From contig NZ_JASNWF010000005.1 of assembly GCF_030283205.1 (NCBI RefSeq), positions 248,001 through 312,000 of the forward strand: a stretch of DNA of 64,000 nucleotides, given 5' to 3'. Source of the stretch: Actinomadura opuntiae. GTDB lineage: Bacteria > Actinomycetota > Actinomycetes > Streptosporangiales > Streptosporangiaceae. Made by a program: the position numbers and the translations under genes. This document shows positions 41,806 through 50,979 of the stretch, in pieces. How positions within the stretch are numbered: the stretch's first letter is position 1; each line of letters starts with the position of its first letter. Under the pieces are notes generated by a model that worked only from the letters and a program-made list of their open reading frames with translations, ran no database searches and had not been told where the DNA came from.

Positions 41806-41942
41806 TGGCCTAGTATCTCCCCAACCGCGAACAAACCGCCCTGGTATCCGGATGAACCGCAACCCGCGGAACGCCGCGCCGTCCCGCGCCGCACCGTCCC
41901 GCGCCGGAGCGACCGCCCGGGCGACCGGACCCGGGAGAGCCG

Positions 41943-43295
41943 ATGAGAGGTGCGCTGGCGCGGATCGCGACGGCCGTGACCGCCATGGTGGCGCTGTCGT
42001 TCGTCGTCCCGCTCGGGCTGCTGGTCGGGCAGATGGCGCACGACCGGGCGCTGTCGGCCGCCGCGCAGCAGGCCGCGTCGCTGGAACCGGTCCTCACCGT
42101 CACCGCCGCGCCCGCCTCGCTCGCCGACGCGGTCGGCTCCACGCCCGCCGGGGCCGCCGGACGGCTCGCGCTGCACCCGCCGCAGGGCGCCGCGATCGGC
42201 GCGGCGCACGCCACGGCCGCCGACGTGGCGAGGGCGCGAAGCCTGCGCCGCGCGTTCACCGCGTCCGCGTCCGGCGGGACGGTGCTGCTCACCCCGGCGC
42301 TGCTGGACGCCGACCGCGTCGCCGTCATCGAGGTGTACGTGCCGGACGCGGAGCTGAACCGGGGCGTGGCGCGCTCGCGCACCATCCTCGGGCTCGTCGC
42401 GGTCGCGCTGGTGCTGGTGTCGGTCGCGATGGCCGACCGGCTCGCCGTCCGGGTCGTGCGGGCCGCCGAGGGGCTGGCGAACGCGGTGACCCGGGTCGGC
42501 GACGGCGACCTCGGCGCCCGGGTCGCGCCGGCGGGCCCGCACGAGCTGCGCGACGCCGGCACGGCCTTCAACCGGATGGCCGACCGGCTCGTCCGGCTGC
42601 TGGAGGCCGAGCGGGAGTCGGCCGCCGACCTGTCGCACCGGCTGCGCACCCCGCTGACCGCGCTGCGGGTGAACCTCAACGGCCTGGCCGCCAACCCCGC
42701 CGACCCGGACCGGATGGCGCACAGCCAGGACGCGCTCGGCCGGCTCGAGGAGACCGTCGACCAGATCATCGCGACGGCGCGGCGGCCGGCGGGCGGGCGT
42801 CCGGGCTGCGACGCCGCCGCCGTGGTCCGGCGCCGGCTGGAGTTCTGGTCGGCCCTCGCCGCCGACCAGGGCCGCGACTGCGAGGTCGTCCTGCCGGACG
42901 GCCCGGCGCCGGTGCCGGTCGGCGAGGACGACCTGGTCGCGGCCGTGGACGCGCTGCTCGGCAACGTCTTCCGGCACACGCCGCAGGGCACCGCGCTGTC
43001 GGTCACGCTGCACCGCGGCCGGTACTCCACCGGCCTGCTGATCGGCGACGCCGGGCCCGGCATCCCGGACGCGGCGGAGGCGCTGCGGCGCGGTGCCAGC
43101 GGCGCCGGCTCCACCGGCCTCGGCCTCGACATCGCCCGCCGGCTCGCCGAGTCGACCGGCGGATCGCTCAACATCGGCACCGCGCCGCTGGGCGGCGCGC
43201 AGATCGAACTGTGGCTGCGCACCGAGTCCAGGGCGCCGTCCCGCCGCTCGGCGCGCCGCTCCCGGAGCCGCTCCCGGCGGCGCGCCCGCGAGTGA
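41943..43295 (+). CDS. Sensor histidine kinase (HAMP, HisKA, HATPase)
   Basis: 450 residues. Two transmembrane helices (about 10-32 and 140-162) flank an outer sensor loop of about 105 residues. HAMP follows (GLANAVTRVGDGDLGARVAP), the H box is DLSHRLRTPLTALRVNL, and the ATPase boxes are LLGNVFRHTPQGT (N), GDAGPGIPD (G1) and GSTGLGLDIARRL (G2). It partners the OmpR-type regulator at 40616. The loop is Ala-rich with no named sensor fold. Confidence 0.93.
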   Translation: MRGALARIATAVTAMVALSFVVPLGLLVGQMAHDRALSAAAQQAASLEPVLTVTAAPASLADAVGSTPAGAAGRLALHPPQGAAIGAAHATAADVARARSLRRAFTASASGGTVLLTPALLDADRVAVIEVYVPDAELNRGVARSRTILGLVAVALVLVSVAMADRLAVRVVRAAEGLANAVTRVGDGDLGARVAPAGPHELRDAGTAFNRMADRLVRLLEAERESAADLSHRLRTPLTALRVNLNGLAANPADPDRMAHSQDALGRLEETVDQIIATARRPAGGRPGCDAAAVVRRRLEFWSALAADQGRDCEVVLPDGPAPVPVGEDDLVAAVDALLGNVFRHTPQGTALSVTLHRGRYSTGLLIGDAGPGIPDAAEALRRGASGAGSTGLGLDIARRLAESTGGSLNIGTAPLGGAQIELWLRTESRAPSRRSARRSRSRSRRRARE

Positions 43296-43317
43296 GGCCC
43301 CGCGGTCCCACCGTTGG

Positions 43318-44820
43318 TCAGCCGCCGAAGGCGCGGGCGAAGTCGAACGGCTGCTGCGCGATGCTGCTGCACGTCGGGTCGGCGTAGTTCTTCGCGCCGC
43401 CCGCGCACGGCTTGTCGCGGGTCGCGGACCACATCGACACCCACGCCATGCCCTTGCCCTTCGCGAACGCCGCGACCTTGCGGGCGTCCGCGACCGTGAA
43501 CACCTCCGTCGCGACGTCGTTGACGCCGATCATCGGGGTGACCGCGACCCGCCGCCACGCCTGCGCGTCGCCGAGTCCGAGAATGCCCTTGACCTGCGCG
43601 TGCGTCGCGGTCGCGGCGTCGATGGCGTAGTCGACCATCTTCCCGGACGGGTTCGGGGCGGCGCCGTCGCCGTAGTCCATCGCCATGATGTTGACCGCGT
43701 CGATCCCGACGCCGTTGCCGGCCGCGTTCTTCAGCAGGTCCACGCCGTCCTGGGTGAGGCCCTGCGGGAGGACGGGCAGGGTGAACGACACGCGCAGCCC
43801 CGGGTGGTCGTGCTGGAGCGACGCGATCGCCTTGGCGCGGCGGTCGTTGGCGGCGCCGTCGGTAAGGGCGCCGCCCTCGACGTCGAAGTCGACCTTGGTG
43901 AGCTTGAACTGGTCGACGACCTTGCCGTAGGCGGCGGCCAGCGCGCCGGACGTCGAGCACGACAGCGCGAGTTCGCTGCCGCTGGCGCCGCCGAACGACA
44001 CGCGCACGTCGCCGCCCGCATCGCGCACGGCGCCGATCTGCTGCGCGACCTTGTTGGCGTCCAGGTCCTCGACGCCGCCCCACTTGGGCGTGCAGGCGCC
44101 GCCGGACACCACGAACGCCAGGGTGAACTCCTTGACGCCCGCCTCGGTGCGCGCCGCCTTCAGGTCGTACGGCGGGTAGAGGCCCGTGTCGACGTACGGG
44201 GCGAACACCGTCGTCCCGTCGCCGGACTCCTGCGGCGGGGGCGTCGTCTTCGTGGGAGTCGGGGTCGGCGTCACCGTCTTGGACGGGCTCGGCGACGGGC
44301 TCGCCGTCCGCGTCGCCGTCGGGCTCGGGCTCGGCGTGGGCGTGCCGGACGGCCGGCCGCTCGGCGTCGGCGACGGGGCCGGCGCCGTCTCGCAGGCTGC
44401 GCCCCCGATGCGGCAGCCCGTGGGGTCGCCGGTCCCCGCCGTCTCGTCCACGGCGAACCCGACCACGGCCGACCGCCCGCCGCCGAGGTCGCCGTTCCAG
44501 CTCTCGTTGCGCACCGTCACGTGCCGGCCGGACACGCTGTACCGGCCGTTCCACAGGCTGGTGAGCCGGGCCCCGGCCGGCAGGTCGAAGCCGAGGTCCC
44601 AGCCGTGCGCGGTCTCGGTGCCGGTGTTGGTGACCGTGTACTGCGCGGTGTAGCCGGTCCCCCAGTCGCCGACCTTGGCGTAGGACGCCCTGATGGCCTC
44701 GGCGCTCGCCGTGCCCGGCATCAGCACCAGCGCGCCGGCGACGGCGCCGGCCGCGGCGACCGTTCCGGCGGCGGCGAAGTATCCCCGCCCTGGACGTCGG
44801 CGCCGGGGGGTGGGTGACAT
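43318..44820 (-). CDS. Secreted chitinase: CBM2 - PT linker - GH18
   Basis: 500 residues. Signal peptide with cleavage near ASA-E (residue 40). CBM2 spans about 41-140 (WGTGYTAQYTVTNTGTETAHGW, three surface Trp). A P/T/S linker covers 146-200. GH18 runs from about 205 to the end: the catalytic DxDxE is VDFDVEGG (D311, D313, E315), with MAMDYG and WVSMWSATRD as further barrel strands. It degrades chitin extracellularly via substrate-assisted catalysis. Monocistronic, leftward. Confidence 0.93.
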   Translation of the reverse strand: MSPTPRRRRPGRGYFAAAGTVAAAGAVAGALVLMPGTASAEAIRASYAKVGDWGTGYTAQYTVTNTGTETAHGWDLGFDLPAGARLTSLWNGRYSVSGRHVTVRNESWNGDLGGGRSAVVGFAVDETAGTGDPTGCRIGGAACETAPAPSPTPSGRPSGTPTPSPSPTATRTASPSPSPSKTVTPTPTPTKTTPPPQESGDGTTVFAPYVDTGLYPPYDLKAARTEAGVKEFTLAFVVSGGACTPKWGGVEDLDANKVAQQIGAVRDAGGDVRVSFGGASGSELALSCSTSGALAAAYGKVVDQFKLTKVDFDVEGGALTDGAANDRRAKAIASLQHDHPGLRVSFTLPVLPQGLTQDGVDLLKNAAGNGVGIDAVNIMAMDYGDGAAPNPSGKMVDYAIDAATATHAQVKGILGLGDAQAWRRVAVTPMIGVNDVATEVFTVADARKVAAFAKGKGMAWVSMWSATRDKPCAGGAKNYADPTCSSIAQQPFDFARAFGG

Positions 44821-44953
44821 GGCGGTCCTCCTCAGGACGGGCGATCAGGGGCGACGGCGCCAAACTAGGGCGTTCCGCCGCACGTCAGGCCGCTCTTAGC
44901 GAGCTGCTAAGCCGTTCCTGATCAGGTCCTAAGCAAGATCACCGGTCAGCGGC

Positions 44954-46369
44954 TCACCCGTTCCCGCGCGGGACGTAGAGGCGGATGTCGTCGATGACCG
45001 CCTCGCCCTCGTAGTAGTTGAGGTGCGGGTCGCCGATGACGAACGAGTCGGGGTAGGCCGACCCCTTCGGCCAGGTGTGCTCGGTGACGTACTTCCCCGC
45101 CGGGCCCTTATGGACGAGCCTGCGGTCGAAGCGGCCGTCGTATTCGCCGGGCGTCTGGTTGTAGTGCCAGATCGGGCGGCCGTTCTCGATGAAGTCGTGG
45201 TGGACGCGCAGCGTGGCCTGCCCGATGTGCAGGAACGGCCCGCTCATCTCCAGGGTGTAGCCGGTGCGGTCGCGCTCCACGGCGAACCGGTAGGACGCCT
45301 TGGGCAGCAACTGCGGCTGCAATTCCGCGCTGGTCAGATGCCCGCTGAACCGCTTGCCGGGACCGTAGGGCTTGTCGAGGGAGGCGTTGCCGCAGGCGGT
45401 CTTGGCGTAGTACTCGGTGCTGAGGTCGTTGTCGGGGCCGCCGATGAACTTGTCGCCGCGCGCGAACAGCGCGTTCACGCCGTTGAAGGTGCCGTCGAAC
45501 GTCCGGTACATCTTGCGGGTCTTCGGGTTGCAGGTCGCGGCGTGCTTCCAGCGGGAAAGGTCGCTGTAGTAGCCGTCCATGATGACCTTGCGCCGGAAAT
45601 GGATGTCCGGGTTGCCGTGCGGCGCGGGCGTGGCGTAGTCGAGGACGGTCATGTAGTAGAAGCCGTTCTCCCGCGTCACGTCGTGGTATTCGCAGCGCGA
45701 CTTTCCGGCGAGCGCCCCGGTGAACGTCCAGGGATAGCGGGTCTTGCAGGGCTCCTTGGTGTAGCCGTTGTGCCGGCCGTTGTAGTCGAAGGTGCCGTGC
45801 CGTTTGCCGCCGAAGTCGATGCCGCGCAGCGTCATCTCCACGCGGTAGTGCGGCGGCAGCGGGCGCGTCGGCCGGATCAGCACCCCGGCGTCCCAGCTCG
45901 GCTCGGAGAGCCGCGCGGCCTTCTGCCCGCCGGGCAGGGTCGTGGTGGACAGGCCGGGCCGCGAGTCGGGACGGCCGTCGTGGTCCTTGTCGACGGCGGC
46001 GACCTCGGCGGTGAGCCATCCGTGTTGGCCGAACGCGACGCGCTTGCGGAACACGTTGAGCGTGGCCATCTGCTGCTTGAACAGCGGGCCGCTCATCTTC
46101 GTCCAGGCCTCGCCGTCGTCGTCGAACGCGTCGACGTTCCACGGGCTGTGCTTGCCCTGCGGGTCCAGCCGCCAGGGGGCGCCGTCGACGTGCAGCGGGC
46201 GGTCGAAGTTCTCCGCGTCGACGAGGGCCCAGCGCCCCTTGCCCGGCGCGTTCGCGCCGGACGCGCTCCCGCCCGACGCGTTGCCCGCGGTGGCGGGCCA
46301 GGCCACGGAGGCGGTCGTCATGGCGGCCGCTCCGGCGGCGGCGACGGCGGCCTTCCAGCTTGTCTTCAC
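44954..46369 (-). CDS. Secreted protein of unknown function, probable polysaccharide-active beta-sandwich
   Basis: 471 residues from GTG 46369, fixed by AAGGAG 7 nt upstream and an immediate signal peptide. The mature part has many aromatic and Cys residues (CKTRYPWTFTGALAGKSRCEYHD, CNPKTRKMYRTFDGTFNGVNALF) and ends GEAVIDDIRLYVPRG, a strand typical of jelly-roll lectin or hydrolase domains. A KDHDGRPDSRPG segment resembles a Ca-binding loop. I cannot assign a CAZy family. It lies next to the chitinase on the same strand. Confidence 0.72.
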   Translation of the reverse strand: MKTSWKAAVAAAGAAAMTTASVAWPATAGNASGGSASGANAPGKGRWALVDAENFDRPLHVDGAPWRLDPQGKHSPWNVDAFDDDGEAWTKMSGPLFKQQMATLNVFRKRVAFGQHGWLTAEVAAVDKDHDGRPDSRPGLSTTTLPGGQKAARLSEPSWDAGVLIRPTRPLPPHYRVEMTLRGIDFGGKRHGTFDYNGRHNGYTKEPCKTRYPWTFTGALAGKSRCEYHDVTRENGFYYMTVLDYATPAPHGNPDIHFRRKVIMDGYYSDLSRWKHAATCNPKTRKMYRTFDGTFNGVNALFARGDKFIGGPDNDLSTEYYAKTACGNASLDKPYGPGKRFSGHLTSAELQPQLLPKASYRFAVERDRTGYTLEMSGPFLHIGQATLRVHHDFIENGRPIWHYNQTPGEYDGRFDRRLVHKGPAGKYVTEHTWPKGSAYPDSFVIGDPHLNYYEGEAVIDDIRLYVPRGNG

Positions 46370-46606
46370 GGCGCGACTCCTTCTTCCCCGGACGCGGAGG
46401 CATCCTGCGCCCTCCGCAGACCCATCAGAGAGCGCGCCCGGCGGAGAGGGGCCGTTCGACATGCGGTCTTGCCGCTTTCTTGGCCGAGCCGGGCGGCCCG
46501 CCGGAGAACGATTCACCCCAAGCCAGGATTTTTCTGTTATCGCCGGTACGGTGCGGGGGTCCGCTGCGTGTTCGCACACCCCGACAGAGAAGGATGTGGC
46601 ATCGCC

Positions 46607-47377
46607 ATGAGCAACCCCCATGCCCACGGCGGCGGCGGACGGCCGCGCCCCGGAAGGCGGCCGCGCCGGGCGTCCCGCCGCGTCGCCGTCTGGACGGCCG
46701 CGGGGGCGGCGGGCCTGCTGGTGATCGGCGGGGTCGCCGGGACGGCCGCCGGCGCGTTCGGGGGCGGCGCCGACGGCGCGCCCACCGCGAGCGGGTCGTC
46801 GCTGTCGCCGAGCGCCGCGCCGCCGCGTCCGGTCGCCGACGCGCCGCAGCCGTCGCCCAGCAGGACGGCGAAGCCGAAGCGGCACAAGAAGGCCAAGCCG
46901 TCGCACAAGCCGACCCCGCGCGCGACCCGCCACCGGACGGCCAAGCCCGCGCCCGCCAAGCCGAAGGCCCCGGCCGCGCCCGTCGGCGGAACCGCCGGGA
47001 AGTACGCCTCGCAGGTCGTCACGCTGGTGAACGCCGAGCGCGCCAAGCACGGATGCGGCGCGCTGACCGTCAACAGCAAGCTCGCGCGGGCCGCGCAGGG
47101 CCACTCGGCCGACATGCACGCCCGGAACTTCTTCGACCACACCAACCCCGACGGCAAGGACCCGGGCGACCGCATCACCGCCGCCGGATACCGCTGGTCC
47201 TCCTACGGGGAGAACATCGCCAAGGGCCAGGCGACCCCGGCGAGCGTCATGCAGGCGTGGATGAACAGCTCCGGCCACCGCGCGAACATCCTCAACTGCG
47301 GTTACAAGGAGATCGGCGTCGGCGTGGTGCTGAGCGGCGGCCCGTACTGGACGCAGGACTTCGGCACGAGCCGCTGA
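46607..47377 (+). CDS. CAP/SCP-domain (CysRich, PR-1-like) membrane-anchored protein
   Basis: 256 residues from ATG 46607. A basic cytoplasmic head, one transmembrane helix (about 27-50), a Lys/Pro-rich stalk, then the CAP domain from about 128: VVTLVNAERAKHGC, DMHARNFFDHTNPDGKDPGDRI, YGENIAKGQ, WMNSSGHRANILNCGYKEIGVGV. Bacterial CAP proteins are extracellular with debated activity. It is convergent with a sigma factor gene whose C-terminus is a close CAP homologue. Confidence 0.9.
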   Translation: MSNPHAHGGGGRPRPGRRPRRASRRVAVWTAAGAAGLLVIGGVAGTAAGAFGGGADGAPTASGSSLSPSAAPPRPVADAPQPSPSRTAKPKRHKKAKPSHKPTPRATRHRTAKPAPAKPKAPAAPVGGTAGKYASQVVTLVNAERAKHGCGALTVNSKLARAAQGHSADMHARNFFDHTNPDGKDPGDRITAAGYRWSSYGENIAKGQATPASVMQAWMNSSGHRANILNCGYKEIGVGVVLSGGPYWTQDFGTSR

Positions 47378-47418
47378 CCGGGCGCAACGCTCAGAGTGCG
47401 CCGTTCAGGCGGCGCCGT

Positions 47419-48966
47419 TCAGGCGGGCGTCGCGAAGTCCTGGGTCCACCACGGCCCGCCGGACCCGCGCACGACGCCCACCCCGATCATCGTCAGGCGG
47501 CAGTTGAGGATGTTGGCCCGGTGCCCCGCGCTGTTCATCCAGGCCGTCACGACGGCGGGCGGGGACGTCTGCCCCTGCGCGATGTTCTCCGCCCAGGCAC
47601 TCCAGCGGAAACCGGCGGCGGTGATCCGGTCCCCCGGGTCGTCGCCGCCGGCCCCGCGGTGGTCGAGGGCGCGCCGGGACGCCATGTCCTGCGCGTGCGC
47701 CTGGGCGGCTTTGTGCAGGGCGGGCGAGACGCGCAGCGGGCGGCATCCGGCCCTGGCCCTGTTCTCGTTGACCAGCCGGACGACCTGCTGCTCGACCGTC
47801 GACGCCGGAGCCTTGGCGGGCTTCTTGGTCGGCCGCGCGAGGTGCTCCCTGACCGACGTGGCGCCGGGGTGCGGCTCGGGCGTGCGCGACGGCGTCCGCT
47901 GCGCCACGGCCGGCGGGTCGGCGCTGCGCGGCGGCGGGTCGGGCGAGTCCCCCATGCCCCAGAAGATCACCGCCGCGCCCGCGACGCCGGCCACCGCGGC
48001 CCCCGCCGCCCACTTCGACGCAGCCGCCACGCCGCCCTTGGCCGCCCCGCCCGCCCCGGACGACGCCGCTGTGGAGGACGCCGCTGTGGAGGACGCCGCT
48101 GTGGAGGACGCCGCTGTGGAGGACGCCGCTGTGGAGGAGGCTGCACCGGCGCCGGACGAACCGCCGGTGGCCAGCGCGGTCGCGAAGGAGTGCAGCGGGT
48201 GCGCGGCGGGCAGCGGGACCATGACCAGCCCGGCCAGCAGCGCCTCCGGCGGCAGGAGGTCGCGCTCCCGGGCGCCGCAGACCCGGCATCCGCGGATGTG
48301 CTTGGCGACGCGCTTGCGCCACAGCGGGGACGGCCGCCCGTCCCACCGCGCGAGCACCGGGCCGAGCGCCTCGCAGCGCGGCGCCGCCGCCACGACCCGG
48401 ACGACGGCGCGGCACGTCGCGAGCTGCTTCTTCATCCGCTGCACCCGGACCGCCGCGTGCGCCGCCGGCAGGCCCAGCGCGTCGGCCAGCTCGGCGCGCG
48501 ACAGGTGCCCGGAGGCCTCCAGCCACCACAGCCCGAGCAGGTCGCGCTCGCCCGCGTCCAGCCAGCGCGTCGCCTCGGCGATCTCGCGGCGCTGGCCCGA
48601 CAGCTCCAGCCGCAGCACGGCGGCCTCCGCGAAGTCGGCCTCGGACGCGGCGACCCGCGCGAGGTCCTCGGGGTCCATCGGGGTGCCGCGCTGGAGCGCC
48701 GACCAGCGGCGGCGCACCTGGTTCATCGCGATGGACACCAGCCAGGAGCGGAACCGGCCCGGCTCGCGCAGGCCGTCCAGCCCGCCGAGCGCCCGCAGCA
48801 CCGAGTCCTGGACGACGTCGTCCACGTCGGCGTGGCCGTCGAGCGCCCAGCCGACCACGTTGTAGAGCAGCGGCAGGTGCGCGGCGACCAGCCGCTCGGT
48901 GGCCTCGGCGTCGCCGTCCTGCGCCGCCCGGACCAGCAGGTCCACGTCCTCGCCCACGCGTGTCAC
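47419..48966 (-). CDS. ECF sigma factor fused to HxxxCxxC motif, transmembrane helix and extracellular CAP domain
   Basis: 515 residues in one intact frame. Sigma-2 at 8-85 (DVDDVVQDSVLRAL, FRSWLVSIAMNQVRRRW), sigma-4 at 120-185 (LSRAELADALGLPAAHAAVRVQRMKK). H223-x3-C227-x2-C230 is the zinc-binding motif of ZAS anti-sigma factors. An STAAS repeat lies at 277-302, a transmembrane helix at 319-337, a Pro-rich stalk, and a CAP domain at 390-515 (RLVNENRARAGC, WMNSAGHRANILNC). It appears to be a self-contained membrane-held sigma factor with an outer sensor, presumably freed by proteolysis (inference). Confidence 0.9.
   Translation of the reverse strand: MTRVGEDVDLLVRAAQDGDAEATERLVAAHLPLLYNVVGWALDGHADVDDVVQDSVLRALGGLDGLREPGRFRSWLVSIAMNQVRRRWSALQRGTPMDPEDLARVAASEADFAEAAVLRLELSGQRREIAEATRWLDAGERDLLGLWWLEASGHLSRAELADALGLPAAHAAVRVQRMKKQLATCRAVVRVVAAAPRCEALGPVLARWDGRPSPLWRKRVAKHIRGCRVCGARERDLLPPEALLAGLVMVPLPAAHPLHSFATALATGGSSGAGAASSTAASSTAASSTAASSTAASSTAASSGAGGAAKGGVAAASKWAAGAAVAGVAGAAVIFWGMGDSPDPPPRSADPPAVAQRTPSRTPEPHPGATSVREHLARPTKKPAKAPASTVEQQVVRLVNENRARAGCRPLRVSPALHKAAQAHAQDMASRRALDHRGAGGDDPGDRITAAGFRWSAWAENIAQGQTSPPAVVTAWMNSAGHRANILNCRLTMIGVGVVRGSGGPWWTQDFATPA
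48062..48136. repeat. Five perfect 15-bp tandem repeats inside the sigma-CAP gene
   Basis: GACGCCGCTGTGGAG is repeated exactly five times (48062-48136), in frame, encoding Ser-Ser-Thr-Ala-Ala units just before the membrane helix. A degenerate sixth unit follows. Because the unit is a multiple of 3, slippage would change stalk length without breaking the frame. Confidence 0.9.
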
Positions 48967-49136
48967 CGTCCCTTCGGCGGATCACCCCCGACTCCCCCTG
49001 GAGACCCCTCGAAGCACCGCAGATAACAACAAGCACACCATCAACGGCAAGTGCCCCGTTTCCAGTACGTCCGCGAAGGGCCCGGCGGTTCCGGTGGCGT
49101 CCCGCACCGGGGGCCGGATTGGTAGCGTCGGCGAGC

Positions 49137-50234
49137 GTGCGGGATCGGTATGCGGCGGTGTTGCCGTCCTGGTGGCGGGCGGTGGCCGCGGCGTGCGCCC
49201 TCGGCGCGGCGGGGGCCGTCCCGTTCCTGCATCTGGGCTGGCCGGAGCGCGCCGGCATCGTCGCGTTGCTGGCGGTTCAGGGCGCGGCGGCGGCGTTGCT
49301 GATGCGGGAGCGCCCCGAGGTCGCGCTCGGGACGGCGGCCGCCGCGGGCGCCGGGATCCAGGCACTCGGACCCGAGATCGGTCCCGGGATCGTCTTCGTC
49401 GTGCTGTGCGCGTTCGCCTGGCTGCGGCCGGCGCGGGTCTCGCTGTGGGGAATGGGCGCGGTCGCCGCCGTGACCGTCGCCGTCGCGGCGGCGCAGGGCC
49501 GGATGGTCGCGGTGTGGCCCGTCGCCGCCCTGCTCGCGTGGAGCTGGGGCGCGCTCGGACGGGCGGGCGCGGCGCGCCGGCACTCCGAGGCGCGGCGGGC
49601 GGCGCTGGAGGAGCGCGCGCGGATCGGCCGCGAGCTGCACGACGTCCTCTCGCACACCGTGTCGGTGATGGTCGTGCAGGCCGCCGCAGCGGACGACGTG
49701 TTCGACTCCAGCCCCGACCTCGCGCGGCGGGCCGTCCGGAACCTGGAGGCCGAGGGGCGGCAGGCGCTCGCGGAGCTGCGGCACTTCCTGCGCTCGGTGC
49801 GGGACGCGGAGGGCGCGGACCCCGCCGGATCGGTCCCCGGCCTGGGAGACTTGGACCGGCTCGTCGCCTCGGTCGCCGGCGCCGGGCTGCAGGTGCGGCT
49901 GCACCGGGAGGGTATGGGCGATGTGCACGTTCCGTCCGGGGTGGGCCTCGCGGTCTACCGGATCGTCCAGGAGGCTCTGACGAACACGCTGCGGCACGCG
50001 CGCACCGCCCGCGCCGACGTGGTCCTCCGCGTCGCGGGCGGGTGCCTGGACGTCGACGTCCACGACGACGGTCCGGGCGGGAACCCGGGCGGCGCGGGCC
50101 TCGCCGGGAGCGGGCAGGGCATCGCCGGGATGCGGGAGCGCGCCCAGCTGCTCGGCGGCACGTTCGAGGCCGGGCCCGACCCGGCCGGCGGGTTCCGCGT
50201 GCGGGTTTCGCTGCCGTTGGAGGCCCACCATTAG
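49137..50234 (+). CDS. NarL-family sensor histidine kinase (HisKA_3)
   Basis: 365 residues from GTG 49137, the first start before the membrane part. Four to five transmembrane helices fill residues 10-140 with almost no outer loop. HisKA_3 has the H box ARIGRELHDVLSHTVSVMVVQA, and the ATPase has IVQEALTNTLRHA (N box) and GQGIAGMRERAQLLGGTF (G box). It is 12 nt from its response regulator. This compact integral-membrane sensor type often detects membrane or envelope stress. Confidence 0.92.
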   Translation: MRDRYAAVLPSWWRAVAAACALGAAGAVPFLHLGWPERAGIVALLAVQGAAAALLMRERPEVALGTAAAAGAGIQALGPEIGPGIVFVVLCAFAWLRPARVSLWGMGAVAAVTVAVAAAQGRMVAVWPVAALLAWSWGALGRAGAARRHSEARRAALEERARIGRELHDVLSHTVSVMVVQAAAADDVFDSSPDLARRAVRNLEAEGRQALAELRHFLRSVRDAEGADPAGSVPGLGDLDRLVASVAGAGLQVRLHREGMGDVHVPSGVGLAVYRIVQEALTNTLRHARTARADVVLRVAGGCLDVDVHDDGPGGNPGGAGLAGSGQGIAGMRERAQLLGGTFEAGPDPAGGFRVRVSLPLEAHH

Positions 50235-50246
50235 AGGGGTGCGCGC

Positions 50247-50912
50247 GTGACCGTCCGCGTGCTGATCGCCGACGACCAGGACCTGGTGCGGGCCGGCTTC
50301 AGCATGATCATCGAGGCGCGGGACGACCTGACCGTGGTCGGCGAGGCCGGCGACGGGGAGTCGGCCGTCCGCCTCGCCGCCCGGCTCGAACCCGACGTCG
50401 TGCTGATGGACGTGCGGATGCCCGGCGTGAACGGCATCGAGGCCACCCGGCGCATCACCGCGTCCGCGGACCCGCCGAAGGTGATCATCCTGACGACGTT
50501 CGACCTGGACGAGCCGCTGTACGCGGCGCTGCGCGCGGGCGCCGCCGGGTTCCTGCTCAAGGACGTCCGGCCGAACGACCTCGCGGAGGCGGTCCGGGTC
50601 GTCGCGCGCGGGGACGCGCTGCTCGCGCCGTCGGTCACGCGGCGGCTGCTCGACCGGTTCACCGCGACCGAGCCGCGACCGCCCGTCCGCCCGGACGCGC
50701 TCGCCGCGCTCACCGACCGCGAGATGCAGACGCTGGAGCTCATCGCGCGCGCCGCGTCCAACGCCGAGATCGCCGAACGGCTCGTCGTCACCGAGGCGAC
50801 GGTGAAGACGCACGTGTCGAGCATCCTGCGCAAGCTCGGCCTGCGGGACCGCGTGCAGGCGGTGGTGCTGGCCTATGACCTCGGCCTGGTCCGGCCCCGC
50901 CCCTGCGACTAA
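50247..50912 (+). CDS. NarL/FixJ-family response regulator
   Basis: 221 residues from GTG 50247. The receiver domain has IADDQDLVRAGF, phospho-acceptor D in VVLMDVRMPGVNG and the KD pair in GFLLKDVRP. The LuxR-type helix-turn-helix reads LTDREMQTLELIARAASNAEIAERLVVTEATVKTHVSSIL. It is cotranscribed with the kinase 12 nt upstream. The polytopic membrane gene 67 nt downstream could be a target or partner. Confidence 0.95.
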   Translation: MTVRVLIADDQDLVRAGFSMIIEARDDLTVVGEAGDGESAVRLAARLEPDVVLMDVRMPGVNGIEATRRITASADPPKVIILTTFDLDEPLYAALRAGAAGFLLKDVRPNDLAEAVRVVARGDALLAPSVTRRLLDRFTATEPRPPVRPDALAALTDREMQTLELIARAASNAEIAERLVVTEATVKTHVSSILRKLGLRDRVQAVVLAYDLGLVRPRPCD

Positions 50913-50979
50913 AGTCGGACGGCCGAGACCGATCCTTCGTTGGAAGCGCTCGGAGCCGCTCGTTCCTAGCGTTGGCGGC

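Noticed and set aside
48062..48136. CRISPR-like repeat array
   Set aside because: The repeats are directly contiguous without spacers and in frame with a coding sequence.
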